Under the pieces are notes generated by a model. The model did not search any database. It saw nothing but the letters and a program-made list of their open reading frames with translations, and was not told the DNA's origin. Position numbers and translations under genes: made by a program. Of a stretch of DNA of 35,423 nt, positions 26,360 to 35,310 are shown in pieces (positions within the stretch are counted from its first letter, which is position 1; each line of letters starts with the position of its first letter). The DNA comes from an uncultured bacterium. Lineage in GTDB: Bacteria; Acidobacteriota; Thermoanaerobaculia; Multivoradales; J023. The stretch lies in assembly GCA_937948815.1 (NCBI GenBank), contig CALFAM010000211.1, positions 1 through 35,423 of the forward strand, read 5' to 3'.

Positions 26360-27151
26360 TCAGATTCCGTGCATCCGGCCGCCGTCCACCGGAATGCTGG
26401 TGCCGCGAACGTAGGATGCCGCGGGGGAAGCCAAGAACGCGATGACTTCGCCGAGCTCCCGTGGCTCGGCGATGCGACCTTCGGGGATGGCGGCAATCCA
26501 ACCCTCGATGACCGCCTGCCGATCACGGTCGCTCTCTTGGCCGACACGGGCCGCAAGCGCCTGCAAACGCTCGGTATCCGTATAGCCAGGCAGCACGTTG
26601 TTGATGGTCACGCCCGGGGGTAGCTCGCGGGAGACCGACTTGGCCCATGACGCCATGGCGCCTCGTATGGTGTTGGAGACGCCCAACCCCGGAATCGGCT
26701 CGCGCACCGATGTCGAGACAATGTTGACGATGCGGCCGTAACCCGCTTCCTTCATGCCGTGCAGAAGGCGGCGGACGAGCAGATGGCTGGCCAACACATG
26801 GCGGCCGAATGCCTGGAGAAAGGCTTCTTCGTCGGCTTCGAGGACGGCGCCCGGTGACGGACCGCCCGCGTTGTTGACCAGAATGTGCACGGGCCCTCGC
26901 CAAGCGATCAACTCGTCGAGCTTGCTGGCGAGCGCACTCCGATCATCGAGGTCGGCGACCAGCAGCGCGGGGCTTCTCGCCCCCGCACCTTCGAGTTGGG
27001 CGATGACAGCCTCGAGCGCGCTCTGTGTGCGCGCCAGCACGGTCACCCGTGCGCCACGGGACGCCAGCGCCAGGGCGGCTGCCCGCCCGATTCCAGCGCT
27101 GGCACCACAGACGAGGGCATGACGACGATCGAGATCCTTGTCTTGGCTCAT
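26360..27151 (-). CDS. SDR-family oxidoreductase lacking the YxxxK catalytic pair
   Basis: A 263-aa Rossmann-fold protein of the short-chain dehydrogenase/reductase superfamily, with GASAGIG (16-22) for the cofactor, NNAG (93-96) and the C-terminal ASYVRGTSIPVDGG. At the active site the usual Ser-Tyr-Lys is altered: after IVSTS (146-148) the YxxxK position reads SNTIR (159-163), so the tyrosine is missing and the lysine is arginine. This matches the atypical BKR-like SDR subgroup (cd05344 type), whose activity is unclear. The start codon overlaps the stop of the preceding membrane-protein gene (ATGA), indicating translational coupling. It is the last gene of the three-gene operon that begins with the phosphatase. 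Confidence 0.9.
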   Translation of the reverse strand: MSQDKDLDRRHALVCGASAGIGRAAALALASRGARVTVLARTQSALEAVIAQLEGAGARSPALLVADLDDRSALASKLDELIAWRGPVHILVNNAGGPSPGAVLEADEEAFLQAFGRHVLASHLLVRRLLHGMKEAGYGRIVNIVSTSVREPIPGLGVSNTIRGAMASWAKSVSRELPPGVTINNVLPGYTDTERLQALAARVGQESDRDRQAVIEGWIAAIPEGRIAEPRELGEVIAFLASPAASYVRGTSIPVDGGRMHGI

Positions 27152-28053
27152 ACACCCAGCCTACCGCGGGTCGCCATGGGTAGACCTCGATCGCCCGACG
27201 AAGGACCGACCATACCGGCCCTGCCGCGACGACGTTCTTCCACGCCTTCGCTCGGTACAGACCGATGACGCGCACTCCCGAGCCAGCCCAAGAGCAGCGC
27301 CGCGGCCAGGCCACCGTTGGCAGAGCGAATGAGGATCTCGAACCAGCCTTCCGGGCCGAGCAGGAACCATCGGCTCATTGCCGTGACACCGCCCCAGAGC
27401 GCTGCCCATGCGAGCACGGCGAGACTCACGCTCCGGACGCGACTCCCGAGTATCGCCGCTGCGAGCAATACGTCGGTACCACCGATGATGGCCAACAGCG
27501 TCCAACTCGTGGCCAGCGGCGGTGATGCATCGAGCATCTGCTCACTGGCTGCGGCAAGAAGGGCGACGAACCCTGGATCGTGCAGCAGCGCTTTGATGCC
27601 GTGGCCACAGAACGTCCCGGCAATCGCCAGCCTGGCCAGGCGATTGCCGATCGACTCGCGCGAACGTGGCGGCGGCGACTCACGGAGCCAGGCCAACAGC
27701 ACAATGGGTCCCAGGTAGCGTACCGCCCGCGAGATCGGGCTGAGCACGCTGGTGACGTCCGTGCCGCTGGTCGTCAACGCCAAGACCGTAACCCCCTCGA
27801 TCAGGGCGACCAGCAGCAGGGCCGGCCGAATGGCGGCACGGGTGGCGATCGCAATCGCCGCGATCACCAGGCTCGCGGCAAGCGCCGAGGTCCAGGTTCC
27901 CACCCAAGGTCCACGGCCGGCGAGCCACCAGCCCGCACCGCCGAGGCACTGGCCGACCAGCACCACCCGAAGCAGCACGACGGCATGACGCTGAGCGACG
28001 AAAGGGGTGGTCCCCTGGCGGCCAGGGACCACGTTCGCATCTTGTCGAGTCAC
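27148..28053 (-). CDS. Integral membrane protein of unknown function
   Basis: A 301-aa protein with about eight hydrophobic segments, including VLLRVVLVGQCLGGAGWWLAG, ALAASLVIAAIAIAT and LARLAIAGTFCGHGIKALL, and a short Arg-rich cytoplasmic tail from about residue 270. A conserved-looking GTFCGHG within a membrane segment could matter for function, but I do not recognise the family. It starts with GTG 28053, only 7 nt after the stop of the phosphatase gene, and overlaps the SDR start by 4 nt, so it is the middle gene of a tight operon. Confidence 0.75.
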   Translation of the reverse strand: MTRQDANVVPGRQGTTPFVAQRHAVVLLRVVLVGQCLGGAGWWLAGRGPWVGTWTSALAASLVIAAIAIATRAAIRPALLLVALIEGVTVLALTTSGTDVTSVLSPISRAVRYLGPIVLLAWLRESPPPRSRESIGNRLARLAIAGTFCGHGIKALLHDPGFVALLAAASEQMLDASPPLATSWTLLAIIGGTDVLLAAAILGSRVRSVSLAVLAWAALWGGVTAMSRWFLLGPEGWFEILIRSANGGLAAALLLGWLGSARHRSVPSEGVEERRRGRAGMVGPSSGDRGLPMATRGRLGV

Positions 28054-28060
28054 GGCGAGC

Positions 28061-30793
28061 CTACTGGGTCAACGACACGGTTGCGGTGACGGGCACAGTC
28101 GACGTGCCTCCCGCGGTCCCGTTACCGAGCTGCCCGAACGAATCATCGCCCCAACACCAGACCTGGCTCTGGTTGTCGATGGCACAGCCGCCGTAGGCAC
28201 TGACTCCGAGGGCGGTCAGCCCGGTCAAGGTACCGACTTGTGTCGGCGAACCGCCACCCGCAGTGGCATTGCCGAGCTGTCCTTTCGCATTGCTGCCCCA
28301 ACACCACGCCGAATTGCTGGCCGAGTCCGAAGAAACAGCCTGCTGAAGCGCACAGGTCGATGTCCAGTTGGTGGCGAGCCCGACGGCTGTGTTGATGCCC
28401 GCAACCTGTGCCGGAACCACGCCGCCGGAGCCACCACCGAGCCGCCCAAAGGTATTCAGCCCCCAGCACCACGCCGTACCGTCGGTCTTGATCGCACACG
28501 TGTTGTAGGCGCTGGCCGAGATCCCGGAAATGTCGGTCAGCGGCGTGTTGGCTTCGAGCACGACTGGACTCGCCACCCCACTCCAGGTGGCCGTGCCCGT
28601 CGCGTAGCCGAGCTGACCGCTGGCATTGTCGCCCCAGCAGCTCACGGTGCCGCCGTTCATCAGAGCGCAAGCATGGTACTGACCGACCGCGACCTGCGCG
28701 ATGTCACCGAGCGCCTGACCGCCCGCATCGATCACCGTCACGGGATAAGGAAAGGGCTGTTCAGCATTGATGCCATTACCGAGCTGACCGAATTGAGCGT
28801 TCCCCCAGCACCGAGCTGTTCCATCAGCGAGCCGCGCACAGGTCGAGCTCCAGCCGCCGGCCACCTGCGTTGCCGCGGAGAGGGGTGCACCCGACGAGTT
28901 GGCAAGCACCCGCGAAGCAGCCCGGACCGAGCCGCCGCTCGTCCCATTGCCGATCTGCCCACTGCCGTTGAACCCCCAACAGAGCACCGTACCGAGATAC
29001 TCGTCCACGCCAACCGAGTAGGAAGCGGCGCTCACTGCGCAGGTGTGGTACTCGCCGGCAGCCACTTGCCCCATGCCGCTGATCGCGTCTCGGCTGGCGT
29101 CGACCACACTGGTCGGGACGGTCTGAGGGCTGATCGTCGAGTCATTGCCGATCTGACCCCATTGGTTGGAACCCCAACACTGAACGCCACCGGTCTCGGT
29201 CAGCACACAATTGTGCTCGACACCGCCCGTGATGCCGAGCGCGAGCGGAAACGGATCGCGGAAGCTGCCCGTGCCGATCTGCTGGGCGTAGGCATCGCGT
29301 CCGCTGATCGTGACCTTGAGGAAGCCGTGCTCCGTGGTCTCACTCGCCACCCAATTGGCCGAGCCTGGCGTACTCGGCCCCGCCCCGCCAGCACCGGCGA
29401 CCACATAGCTCACGCCGCCTCCCGGATTGTCGGTGTAGACGATCGGCGTATCGGCAGCCGCGCAGGTCTGGCCGCTCTGGAGACGCACGCCCGAGAGCTT
29501 CTTCGACCGCTGGTAGTAGTGCGTATGACCATTGAAGATCGCGCGCACCTTGCTCGACTTTTCGTAGAGCGGCGCCAGATTCTGAATCTGCCAATCGCTA
29601 CACGGATGCTCGTTGTGCGAAGCGCCCAGGGTCAACATGGGTGCGTGGTAGAAGAGAAATACGTGATCGATCCCGATGTCGGATTCGGCGTTCGCCAGCG
29701 TGGTCGTGAGCCAGCTCACCGTACCGGAAGGCAGCCGATCTGAATTGTCACCGCTGGTACCTTCGGTCAAGGTCAGATCGAGCGAAATGAAGCGCGCATT
29801 GCCATAGTCAAAAGAGCTGTTGTTCGGAGTCGTGAAGTACGATTCGTAGTAGGTCCCTTGGGTATTTCGTGTACAGCCGCTGATCGTGCAGTGATGCCCT
29901 TGCGCGCAATCGTAGTATTCGTGATTGCCCGGCGCCGTAAAGATCGGCAAGCCGGCGAGCATGGGACCTGCCTGGTCGAAGAACTGCGTTGTCCAATCTC
30001 GCTGACAGTTGCCGCTATATACAAAATCGCCACTGTTGAGAATGAAGCGCACGCCTTCGAGGGCAGCGGGATCGCTCATGGCAGCGACCACCGATTGATG
30101 GGCAGGATTGCTCGTATAGCATGCGCTTCCCGCGCGGGTGTCGCCGTAGACGTAGAACGAGAAGGTCGAAGGCGGTGCTTCGAGTGTGGTGAACGCGCGA
30201 CGGGTACCGCCCGCACCGCCGACCGTCGCCTGGTAACAATAGGGCTTCCCCGGCTCGAGCGAAGTGAGCGTCGCATGGTACACATTGGCCGGACCGCCCG
30301 TGATCGTGTAGGGCGAAGCATGGATTTGCATGGGCTGAGAAAAGCTCGAGCAGTCGCCCTGGACATACGAAACGATCGGTGTCTGACTCGGCGGGCCATT
30401 GGTCTGGAACACGATCTTGACCGAATTGGTGCTGGCCGCTTCATCAAAGAGCAGACTCTGGAGATAGGGCTCGATGCAGAAGACCCCCGAGCACGACGCT
30501 GCACAGCTCAAGGTCGCATCGGCTTCCGTGACGGCCGCTTTGGCCGAAGGTTTGCTCAGCTGGACGCCTTCGGGCAGCGGAAATGGCCGCGGCCCGGATT
30601 GATCGGCCGCCGGGCGGACCGATGCGTTTTCATGAGCGTACGACGGCGTGCTCGCGAGACCCGCGATAGATGCAGCCAGCAGCGCCAACACTTGCGCGGC
30701 TGCGCGCATGGTGCATACCGGTGTGCGTGGTCGGCCGACAGCGCGTGTCGTTTCTGGGACTGAAGGTGGACGGAACAAGCCATCGTCATGCAT
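28061..30793 (-). CDS. Purple acid phosphatase fused to a seven-repeat RCC1 propeller
   Basis: A 910-aa exported protein. After a long N-region the signal peptide is MRAAAQVLALLAASIAGLA (29-47). A fibronectin-III-like N-domain typical of purple acid phosphatases (about 105-205) precedes the metallophosphoesterase core: YGDTR (Asp218), NSGDFVY (Asp256, Tyr259), GNHE (290-292), FYHAP (His383) and NGHTHYYQR (His423, His425). GDxxY with the metal-binding tyrosine is the purple acid phosphatase hallmark. From about 520 to the end there are seven RCC1-type repeats of the form CWGxNxxGQ(L/I)GNG, enough for one propeller. ATG 30793 is chosen for its GAGAGGAG about 7 nt upstream; ATG 30709 starts right at the signal peptide but has no such site. 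First gene of an operon with the membrane protein and SDR. The 282-bp gap upstream holds no gene; a weak stem-loop lies at 30902-30920. Confidence 0.9.
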   Translation of the reverse strand: MHDDGLFRPPSVPETTRAVGRPRTPVCTMRAAAQVLALLAASIAGLASTPSYAHENASVRPAADQSGPRPFPLPEGVQLSKPSAKAAVTEADATLSCAASCSGVFCIEPYLQSLLFDEAASTNSVKIVFQTNGPPSQTPIVSYVQGDCSSFSQPMQIHASPYTITGGPANVYHATLTSLEPGKPYCYQATVGGAGGTRRAFTTLEAPPSTFSFYVYGDTRAGSACYTSNPAHQSVVAAMSDPAALEGVRFILNSGDFVYSGNCQRDWTTQFFDQAGPMLAGLPIFTAPGNHEYYDCAQGHHCTISGCTRNTQGTYYESYFTTPNNSSFDYGNARFISLDLTLTEGTSGDNSDRLPSGTVSWLTTTLANAESDIGIDHVFLFYHAPMLTLGASHNEHPCSDWQIQNLAPLYEKSSKVRAIFNGHTHYYQRSKKLSGVRLQSGQTCAAADTPIVYTDNPGGGVSYVVAGAGGAGPSTPGSANWVASETTEHGFLKVTISGRDAYAQQIGTGSFRDPFPLALGITGGVEHNCVLTETGGVQCWGSNQWGQIGNDSTISPQTVPTSVVDASRDAISGMGQVAAGEYHTCAVSAASYSVGVDEYLGTVLCWGFNGSGQIGNGTSGGSVRAASRVLANSSGAPLSAATQVAGGWSSTCARLADGTARCWGNAQFGQLGNGINAEQPFPYPVTVIDAGGQALGDIAQVAVGQYHACALMNGGTVSCWGDNASGQLGYATGTATWSGVASPVVLEANTPLTDISGISASAYNTCAIKTDGTAWCWGLNTFGRLGGGSGGVVPAQVAGINTAVGLATNWTSTCALQQAVSSDSASNSAWCWGSNAKGQLGNATAGGGSPTQVGTLTGLTALGVSAYGGCAIDNQSQVWCWGDDSFGQLGNGTAGGTSTVPVTATVSLTQ

Positions 30794-31075
30794 TTCGAAG
30801 CTCCTCTCGTAGGCGATCCGTCGATTCGGCAGGCAGAGCTGCGCATCGCCACTCGGTTTCACGATGACTGCCTGAAAAGCACACGCGGTGCCATCCTCTC
30901 AATGGGCTTAGCGCGCCCATCAAGTGCATTGGAATCAAAGCTTTCGAGAGAAGGGGGGATGAGCGGCCAAGGCTCTAGCCCGGCGCGCGTCTAGCGGAAA
31001 CGCGTGACGACTCACGCAAGGTTGCTCGTGAAACCGTGCCCGTTTGGGTGACCCATCCGCGCGGGACGCGACGCG

Positions 31076-31342
31076 CTATTCGGTACCGTTGGGCGGTGGC
31101 GCCACGTCGCTCGAGACGACGTCGTTGCGCGTGTCGCGGACGGCGGTGTGCCAGCGTCGGCAGCCGTCGGCGTGAAACCAGCGCTCGGTGTTGGGGCCCT
31201 CGGGGTTCGTCCGCATGAAGGCACGGTCGAGATCGCGCGCATCGGGATCGATCAGATTTTCGGGCACCACGGGAACTTCTCCGTGGATGAATTCCTCGAG
31301 CGGACGCGGACCGCAGTGTGGACAATGGATTCGAATGCTCAT
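31076..31342 (-). CDS. soxD: Sarcosine oxidase delta subunit
   Basis: An 88-aa protein matching the small delta subunit of heterotetrameric sarcosine oxidase. The zinc ligands of that family are in place: CPHC (Cys7, Cys10), then His57 and Cys61 in WFHADGCRRWH. The line PLEEFIHGEVP and the C-terminal HTAVRDTRNDV are typical. It follows soxB by 27 bp. It is the last gene of the soxA-soxB-soxD order seen here; the better-known order is soxB-D-A-G. Confidence 0.92.
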   Translation of the reverse strand: MSIRIHCPHCGPRPLEEFIHGEVPVVPENLIDPDARDLDRAFMRTNPEGPNTERWFHADGCRRWHTAVRDTRNDVVSSDVAPPPNGTE

Positions 31343-31369
31343 GCCGTGCGCCCCATAGGTCTCGACCGA

Positions 31370-32587
31370 TCAGTGCGTGCCCGCCGACCCACGGTCCGCG
31401 AGGGTGCGATCGCGGGCGAAACGATCGAGGGAGAAGGGCGCGATCAATGCGGGCGTCTCGCCCTCGGCGATCAACCGCGCCATCTGTTCACCGCCGGCCG
31501 GAATGGCCTTGAAGCCCCATGTTCCCCATCCTGTGGTGATCAAGAAGCCGTCGATGCCCGTCTCACCCATGATCGGCGAGTAGTCCGGGCTCATGTCGCA
31601 GACACCGGTCCACTGGCGGAGAATGCGCAGATCGCGCAAGAAGGGTAAGAGCGTCATCGCGCGATGGGCACAGTGCTGGACAAAACGATGCCCGGCACGA
31701 TAGGCGTAGCTTGGCTGCCGGTCGATTTCCGCGCCGATCAGCATCTCGCCTCGTGCCGTCTGCGAGGCATAAAACAGCAGATCGGAGGACGCCACGATGG
31801 TGTCGAATTGCTGCTGGTAATGATTGGTCACAAACGCCTGGAGAGGGTGGGTTCGAATCGGCAGGCGCAGTCCCGCCATGTTGGCAATCGTCGTGACGTG
31901 CCCACCGGCGGCGGCGACCACCACGCCGGCATGGACGCACCCGGCAGGCGTCTCGACACCCACGACCCGATCACCCTCGCGCAGCAGTCCGACGACAGGC
32001 GTCCGCTGGCAGACGTGGACACCCCGCTGCATCGCTCCCTCGGCATAGGCCCACACCACCCGGTCGTGGCGCGCGGTGGCCCCTTCGGCGTGGTAGCTGG
32101 CTCCCCGCACGGGCCACGAGCCGCCGCCGTCGAGATCGAGCTGCGGACAGATGTCGGCGATCTCCGGGGGCGTGACGAAGGTGGTCTTGGCACCACAGGC
32201 CGTGTTGACCTCGGCCCGCGCGCGCTCCGCGCGAACGCCGAGCTCACTGTGCGCCAGCCAAAGGAGTCCCTTCTGCTGATGCATCACCCAGCGCCCGGTC
32301 TCTTCTTCCAGCCGCTGGTAGAGCTCGATGCTGTGCTGGTAGAAGCGAACCGCTTCCGGGATGCCGTAGTTGGCGCGAATGACCGTGGTGTTGCGACCGG
32401 AGTTGCCGCCGCCGATGTAGCCTTGCTCGAGCACGGCAATCTTGGAGATACCGTGGCGCGTCGCCAGGTAATAGGCGATGGCGAGCCCGTGGCCACCGCC
32501 TCCGATGATCACCACATCGTAGGCATCCCGCAAGGATTCCGGTGCTGCCCAGCGTAGGACGATCTGCCGCTCGACGTATTCGTTCAT
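31370..32587 (-). CDS. soxB: Sarcosine oxidase beta subunit (FAD-dependent oxidoreductase)
   Basis: A 405-aa flavoprotein of the DAO/MSOX family. The dinucleotide-binding motif VVIIGGGGHGLAIAYYLA lies near residues 25-42, with GNSGRNTTVIRANY after it. His174 in TARHDRVVWAYA corresponds to the histidine to which FMN is covalently bound in characterised heterotetrameric enzymes (residue 173-175 region). The closing GFLITTGWGTWGFKAIPAGG is typical. It oxidises sarcosine or a related N-methyl amino acid and passes the imine product to the alpha subunit. ATG 32587 overlaps the soxA stop by 4 nt (ATGA), and the frame upstream of it lies inside soxA. Confidence 0.93.
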   Translation of the reverse strand: MNEYVERQIVLRWAAPESLRDAYDVVIIGGGGHGLAIAYYLATRHGISKIAVLEQGYIGGGNSGRNTTVIRANYGIPEAVRFYQHSIELYQRLEEETGRWVMHQQKGLLWLAHSELGVRAERARAEVNTACGAKTTFVTPPEIADICPQLDLDGGGSWPVRGASYHAEGATARHDRVVWAYAEGAMQRGVHVCQRTPVVGLLREGDRVVGVETPAGCVHAGVVVAAAGGHVTTIANMAGLRLPIRTHPLQAFVTNHYQQQFDTIVASSDLLFYASQTARGEMLIGAEIDRQPSYAYRAGHRFVQHCAHRAMTLLPFLRDLRILRQWTGVCDMSPDYSPIMGETGIDGFLITTGWGTWGFKAIPAGGEQMARLIAEGETPALIAPFSLDRFARDRTLADRGSAGTH

Positions 32588-35310
32588 CGCGCTTCGTGCC
32601 ACCCCACACGCCGAGCGAAGGTCGCCGCGTAAGGCGCCGGGACCACGAAAAGTACGCGCTCCGGCTCGATCCACAGCTTGACCCCGATGTCCGCCACGGC
32701 CCCCTGCGCCAGGGCCGGCCGCTCACGAGGCAGCGCCCACGCGCAATGCCGCGCCAAGAGCTCGTGCGCCTCGGCAGGCTCACACCAGGCGCCGAAGTAG
32801 CCCGACTCCCGCACCACGATCGCATGCGGATCCGCAATCGCCTCGCCCTCCATGCCTTCTCGCGTGGCAAACGTCCCCAAGCAGAGCATCTCGTCCGGGG
32901 CGAATCGCAACCTCGGCGCCGCTTCCACCCCCAGATCCGAGGCCGCGAACGCGTCCAGCGCCGCGACACTCGCAACGATTCGGGTGGTTTCGAGACGCGC
33001 GAGCGGGCCAACCTGGTCGGCCACCGGGGCCTCGTTCTCCCACGTTTGTGCTGACCGCCGCAGGACCGCCCAATCGATCGGTGCCCGCGCGCGAGCCCCC
33101 TCCGGGTCGTAGAACGGTACGGGAACGCGTCGCGCCAGCCGACCGCCGATCGTCACCTCGGACGGAAGCTCGCCGTCCCGGCGTGCGACCCAGGCAAGCA
33201 TCACCGCCTTGCCGAGGCTGGGGGAATCCACGCTCGAGGTCACGAAGCCGGCATGCTCGCCATCGTGCCGGACCACAGCACCGTCTTGCGGTGCGGGCGA
33301 CGGCATCTCCAGGCCCACGAGCTGGCGATCAAGGGGAACGCGGTTGGTTCGCAGAACCGCCTGGCGACCGACGAAGTCGGCCTTGTCGAGCTTGACCGCC
33401 CAGGCGTGCCCGATCCGCCGCGGGGTGCTGTCGAAATCGGTGTCCATGCCGACCACGATGTGCCCCTTTTCGAGCCGCAGGTCGAGCAAGGTGGCGAGAC
33501 CGTGCGGCACGACTCCGAGATCCTCTCCCAGCGCGAGGAGTCGTCGCCACAGGGTCGCGGCGTCAGCCGCCGCGCAGTGCAGCTCGTAGGAAAGCTCGCC
33601 GGTGAAGCTCAGGCGGTAGATACGGCAGTCGATACCAGCCACCGCCCCCCTTGCATGGCGCGCAAAAGCAGGAGGCGCTTCGACCCCGGTGCGCGCCAGG
33701 AGATCGGCGGCACGCGGCCCGGTGACGTTGATCGCGGCAAGTGTATGGGTCAGGTTCATGACCCGCACGTCCGCGTTCAAGGCTTCCGCCCAGTCGCGGA
33801 TCCACAGCTCGCCAAACGTCGCGCCCGCACTGGTCAGCGTCAGGACGAAGGCGGTCTCACTTTGTCGACAGATCAGCCCATCATCGAGCACGTAGCCACG
33901 CTCGTTTAGCAACAAGGCGTAGCGCGACTGGCCGGGACGAAGGGTCGAGACGCGGGTGGGATAGAGATGATCGAGAAAAGACTCGGCATCGGGGCCGGCG
34001 ACGGCGAGCTTGCCGAGGGTGCTGACATCGCCCACCGAGACACCTTCACGCACGGCGCGGTAGGCCCGCGCATCTCCTTCCTCGCCATACGTCCACGGTC
34101 GCCACCAGCCACCCGCGCGCTCCATGCGGGCACCGAGGCGGCGGTGCTCGGCGTCGAGTGGTGTGCGGGCCGTTGCATGGTCGTGGGCGCCGGCAGCGAT
34201 CTCACCGAGCGTTGGCTGACGCGTCATCGGCCGCGCGGTGAAAGGCGGCTGCAGCACCTTCCCGCGATCCGCCAAGAAACTCCGAATGTGGGGAAGGCAC
34301 GCAGCTCCTTGACACGCGCCCGTACCCGCTAGGGTGGCCCGCTTGACCAGCTCGAGCTCATGAAAGCCATGCTCCCAGACCTGCGCCAGATCGCTCACCG
34401 AGACCCCTGCGCAGGCGCACACCGTACCGGCCCGAGGGCACGGCGGCAGATCCCCCGGTCGTGCCGCGCTACCCACCGCGCGCACAGGAATCGGCAGATC
34501 GCGGCCCATGCGCGCCAGCGCATCCCGTGGGTGTTTCCCGAGCCCGAAGCACGCGGTCTCGCACGGGTAACGATGCTCCTGTCCATCGGCCGTCTGGGTG
34601 ACGACCGCGGTGACCGTTGTATCGCCTTCGAGCCGAACCAACTCTCCCTGAGCGGACACCGCCTCGATTCCGACCGGCGGTGTGCCGATCGCGACCACGC
34701 ATCCCAGGTCGAGGCCGGCTCGCTGGAGCTGGTCGGCGGCCCGCACGGTCACCAACCCGGCCAGCTCCGCACCTGGCGCCACCGGCTGGATCTCCGCTGC
34801 CCCAGTCGCCACGACCACTTCTCGGCGGGGATGAATCATCAGCGTCTCACTCGCGGTCCGGGCCACGACCATGCCTTCATGGTAGATCCCGAGGACCTCC
34901 TCGCCCGCCCCCTCGTCGAGGGTGACCACCTCGTGCCCCTCCGCTCGCAACCGTCTCGCCGCCTCGCGCCCCGCCACGCCTTGACCAATGATCACGACGT
35001 CGCAGAACCGGTGCCGAACCGGCTGAGCAGGACAGCCCGTCGCCTCATCAACCGGCTTCGGAGAGCGCAAGAGTGGTGGCTGACCGCCCGCCGCATGATG
35101 GCGCTCGACCACCAAGCCGTCACGCACCGTGACCTGACACGTGCGCACGTAGCCAACGCCATCGACCGACGCCAGGCAGTGCGCGCAATCTCCCGCCAGA
35201 CAGAGACACCCACCACCCGTGGGGTGCAACCCAGCACGCAACAGCGCGACCAGAACAGACTCACCTCGCAGGCAGTCGACCGGCCCATGATCGACCAAAA
35301 TTCGCATCAT
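32584..35310 (-). CDS. soxA: Sarcosine oxidase-type alpha subunit with two [2Fe-2S] motifs, GcvT domain and gamma-like tail
   Basis: A 908-aa multidomain protein. Residues 1-65: Fer2_4-type domain with a complete [2Fe-2S] pattern C-x4-C-x2-C-x12-C (Cys37, 42, 45, 58). Residues 103-290: FAD/NAD-type domain beginning DVVIIGQGVAGREAA. Residues 295-345: BFD-like [2Fe-2S] segment, VCACAGV (Cys298, Cys300) and GTGACQGAAC (Cys333, Cys338). Residues about 385-740: GcvT aminomethyltransferase fold (NVTGPRAADLL, GELSYELH, LRLEKGHIVVGMDTD) that would transfer the one-carbon unit to tetrahydrofolate. Residues about 790-908 may stand for the gamma subunit, since no separate soxG is present; this part is tentative. 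ATG 35310 (next codon 35307 also ATG) fits the start of the ferredoxin-like domain. soxB overlaps by 4 nt. Confidence 0.88.
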   Translation of the reverse strand: MMRILVDHGPVDCLRGESVLVALLRAGLHPTGGGCLCLAGDCAHCLASVDGVGYVRTCQVTVRDGLVVERHHAAGGQPPLLRSPKPVDEATGCPAQPVRHRFCDVVIIGQGVAGREAARRLRAEGHEVVTLDEGAGEEVLGIYHEGMVVARTASETLMIHPRREVVVATGAAEIQPVAPGAELAGLVTVRAADQLQRAGLDLGCVVAIGTPPVGIEAVSAQGELVRLEGDTTVTAVVTQTADGQEHRYPCETACFGLGKHPRDALARMGRDLPIPVRAVGSAARPGDLPPCPRAGTVCACAGVSVSDLAQVWEHGFHELELVKRATLAGTGACQGAACLPHIRSFLADRGKVLQPPFTARPMTRQPTLGEIAAGAHDHATARTPLDAEHRRLGARMERAGGWWRPWTYGEEGDARAYRAVREGVSVGDVSTLGKLAVAGPDAESFLDHLYPTRVSTLRPGQSRYALLLNERGYVLDDGLICRQSETAFVLTLTSAGATFGELWIRDWAEALNADVRVMNLTHTLAAINVTGPRAADLLARTGVEAPPAFARHARGAVAGIDCRIYRLSFTGELSYELHCAAADAATLWRRLLALGEDLGVVPHGLATLLDLRLEKGHIVVGMDTDFDSTPRRIGHAWAVKLDKADFVGRQAVLRTNRVPLDRQLVGLEMPSPAPQDGAVVRHDGEHAGFVTSSVDSPSLGKAVMLAWVARRDGELPSEVTIGGRLARRVPVPFYDPEGARARAPIDWAVLRRSAQTWENEAPVADQVGPLARLETTRIVASVAALDAFAASDLGVEAAPRLRFAPDEMLCLGTFATREGMEGEAIADPHAIVVRESGYFGAWCEPAEAHELLARHCAWALPRERPALAQGAVADIGVKLWIEPERVLFVVPAPYAATFARRVGWHEAR

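Noticed and set aside
28061-29250. RCC1-encoding region as a tandem DNA repeat or CRISPR-like array
   Set aside because: Periodicity is at the protein level (CWGxNxxGQLGNG) with diverged codons; spacers are not of constant length and the frame is intact.
28007-29743. Long plus-strand frame opposite the RCC1 region
   Set aside because: Shadow of the repeated CWG motif region; the minus strand is unmistakable.
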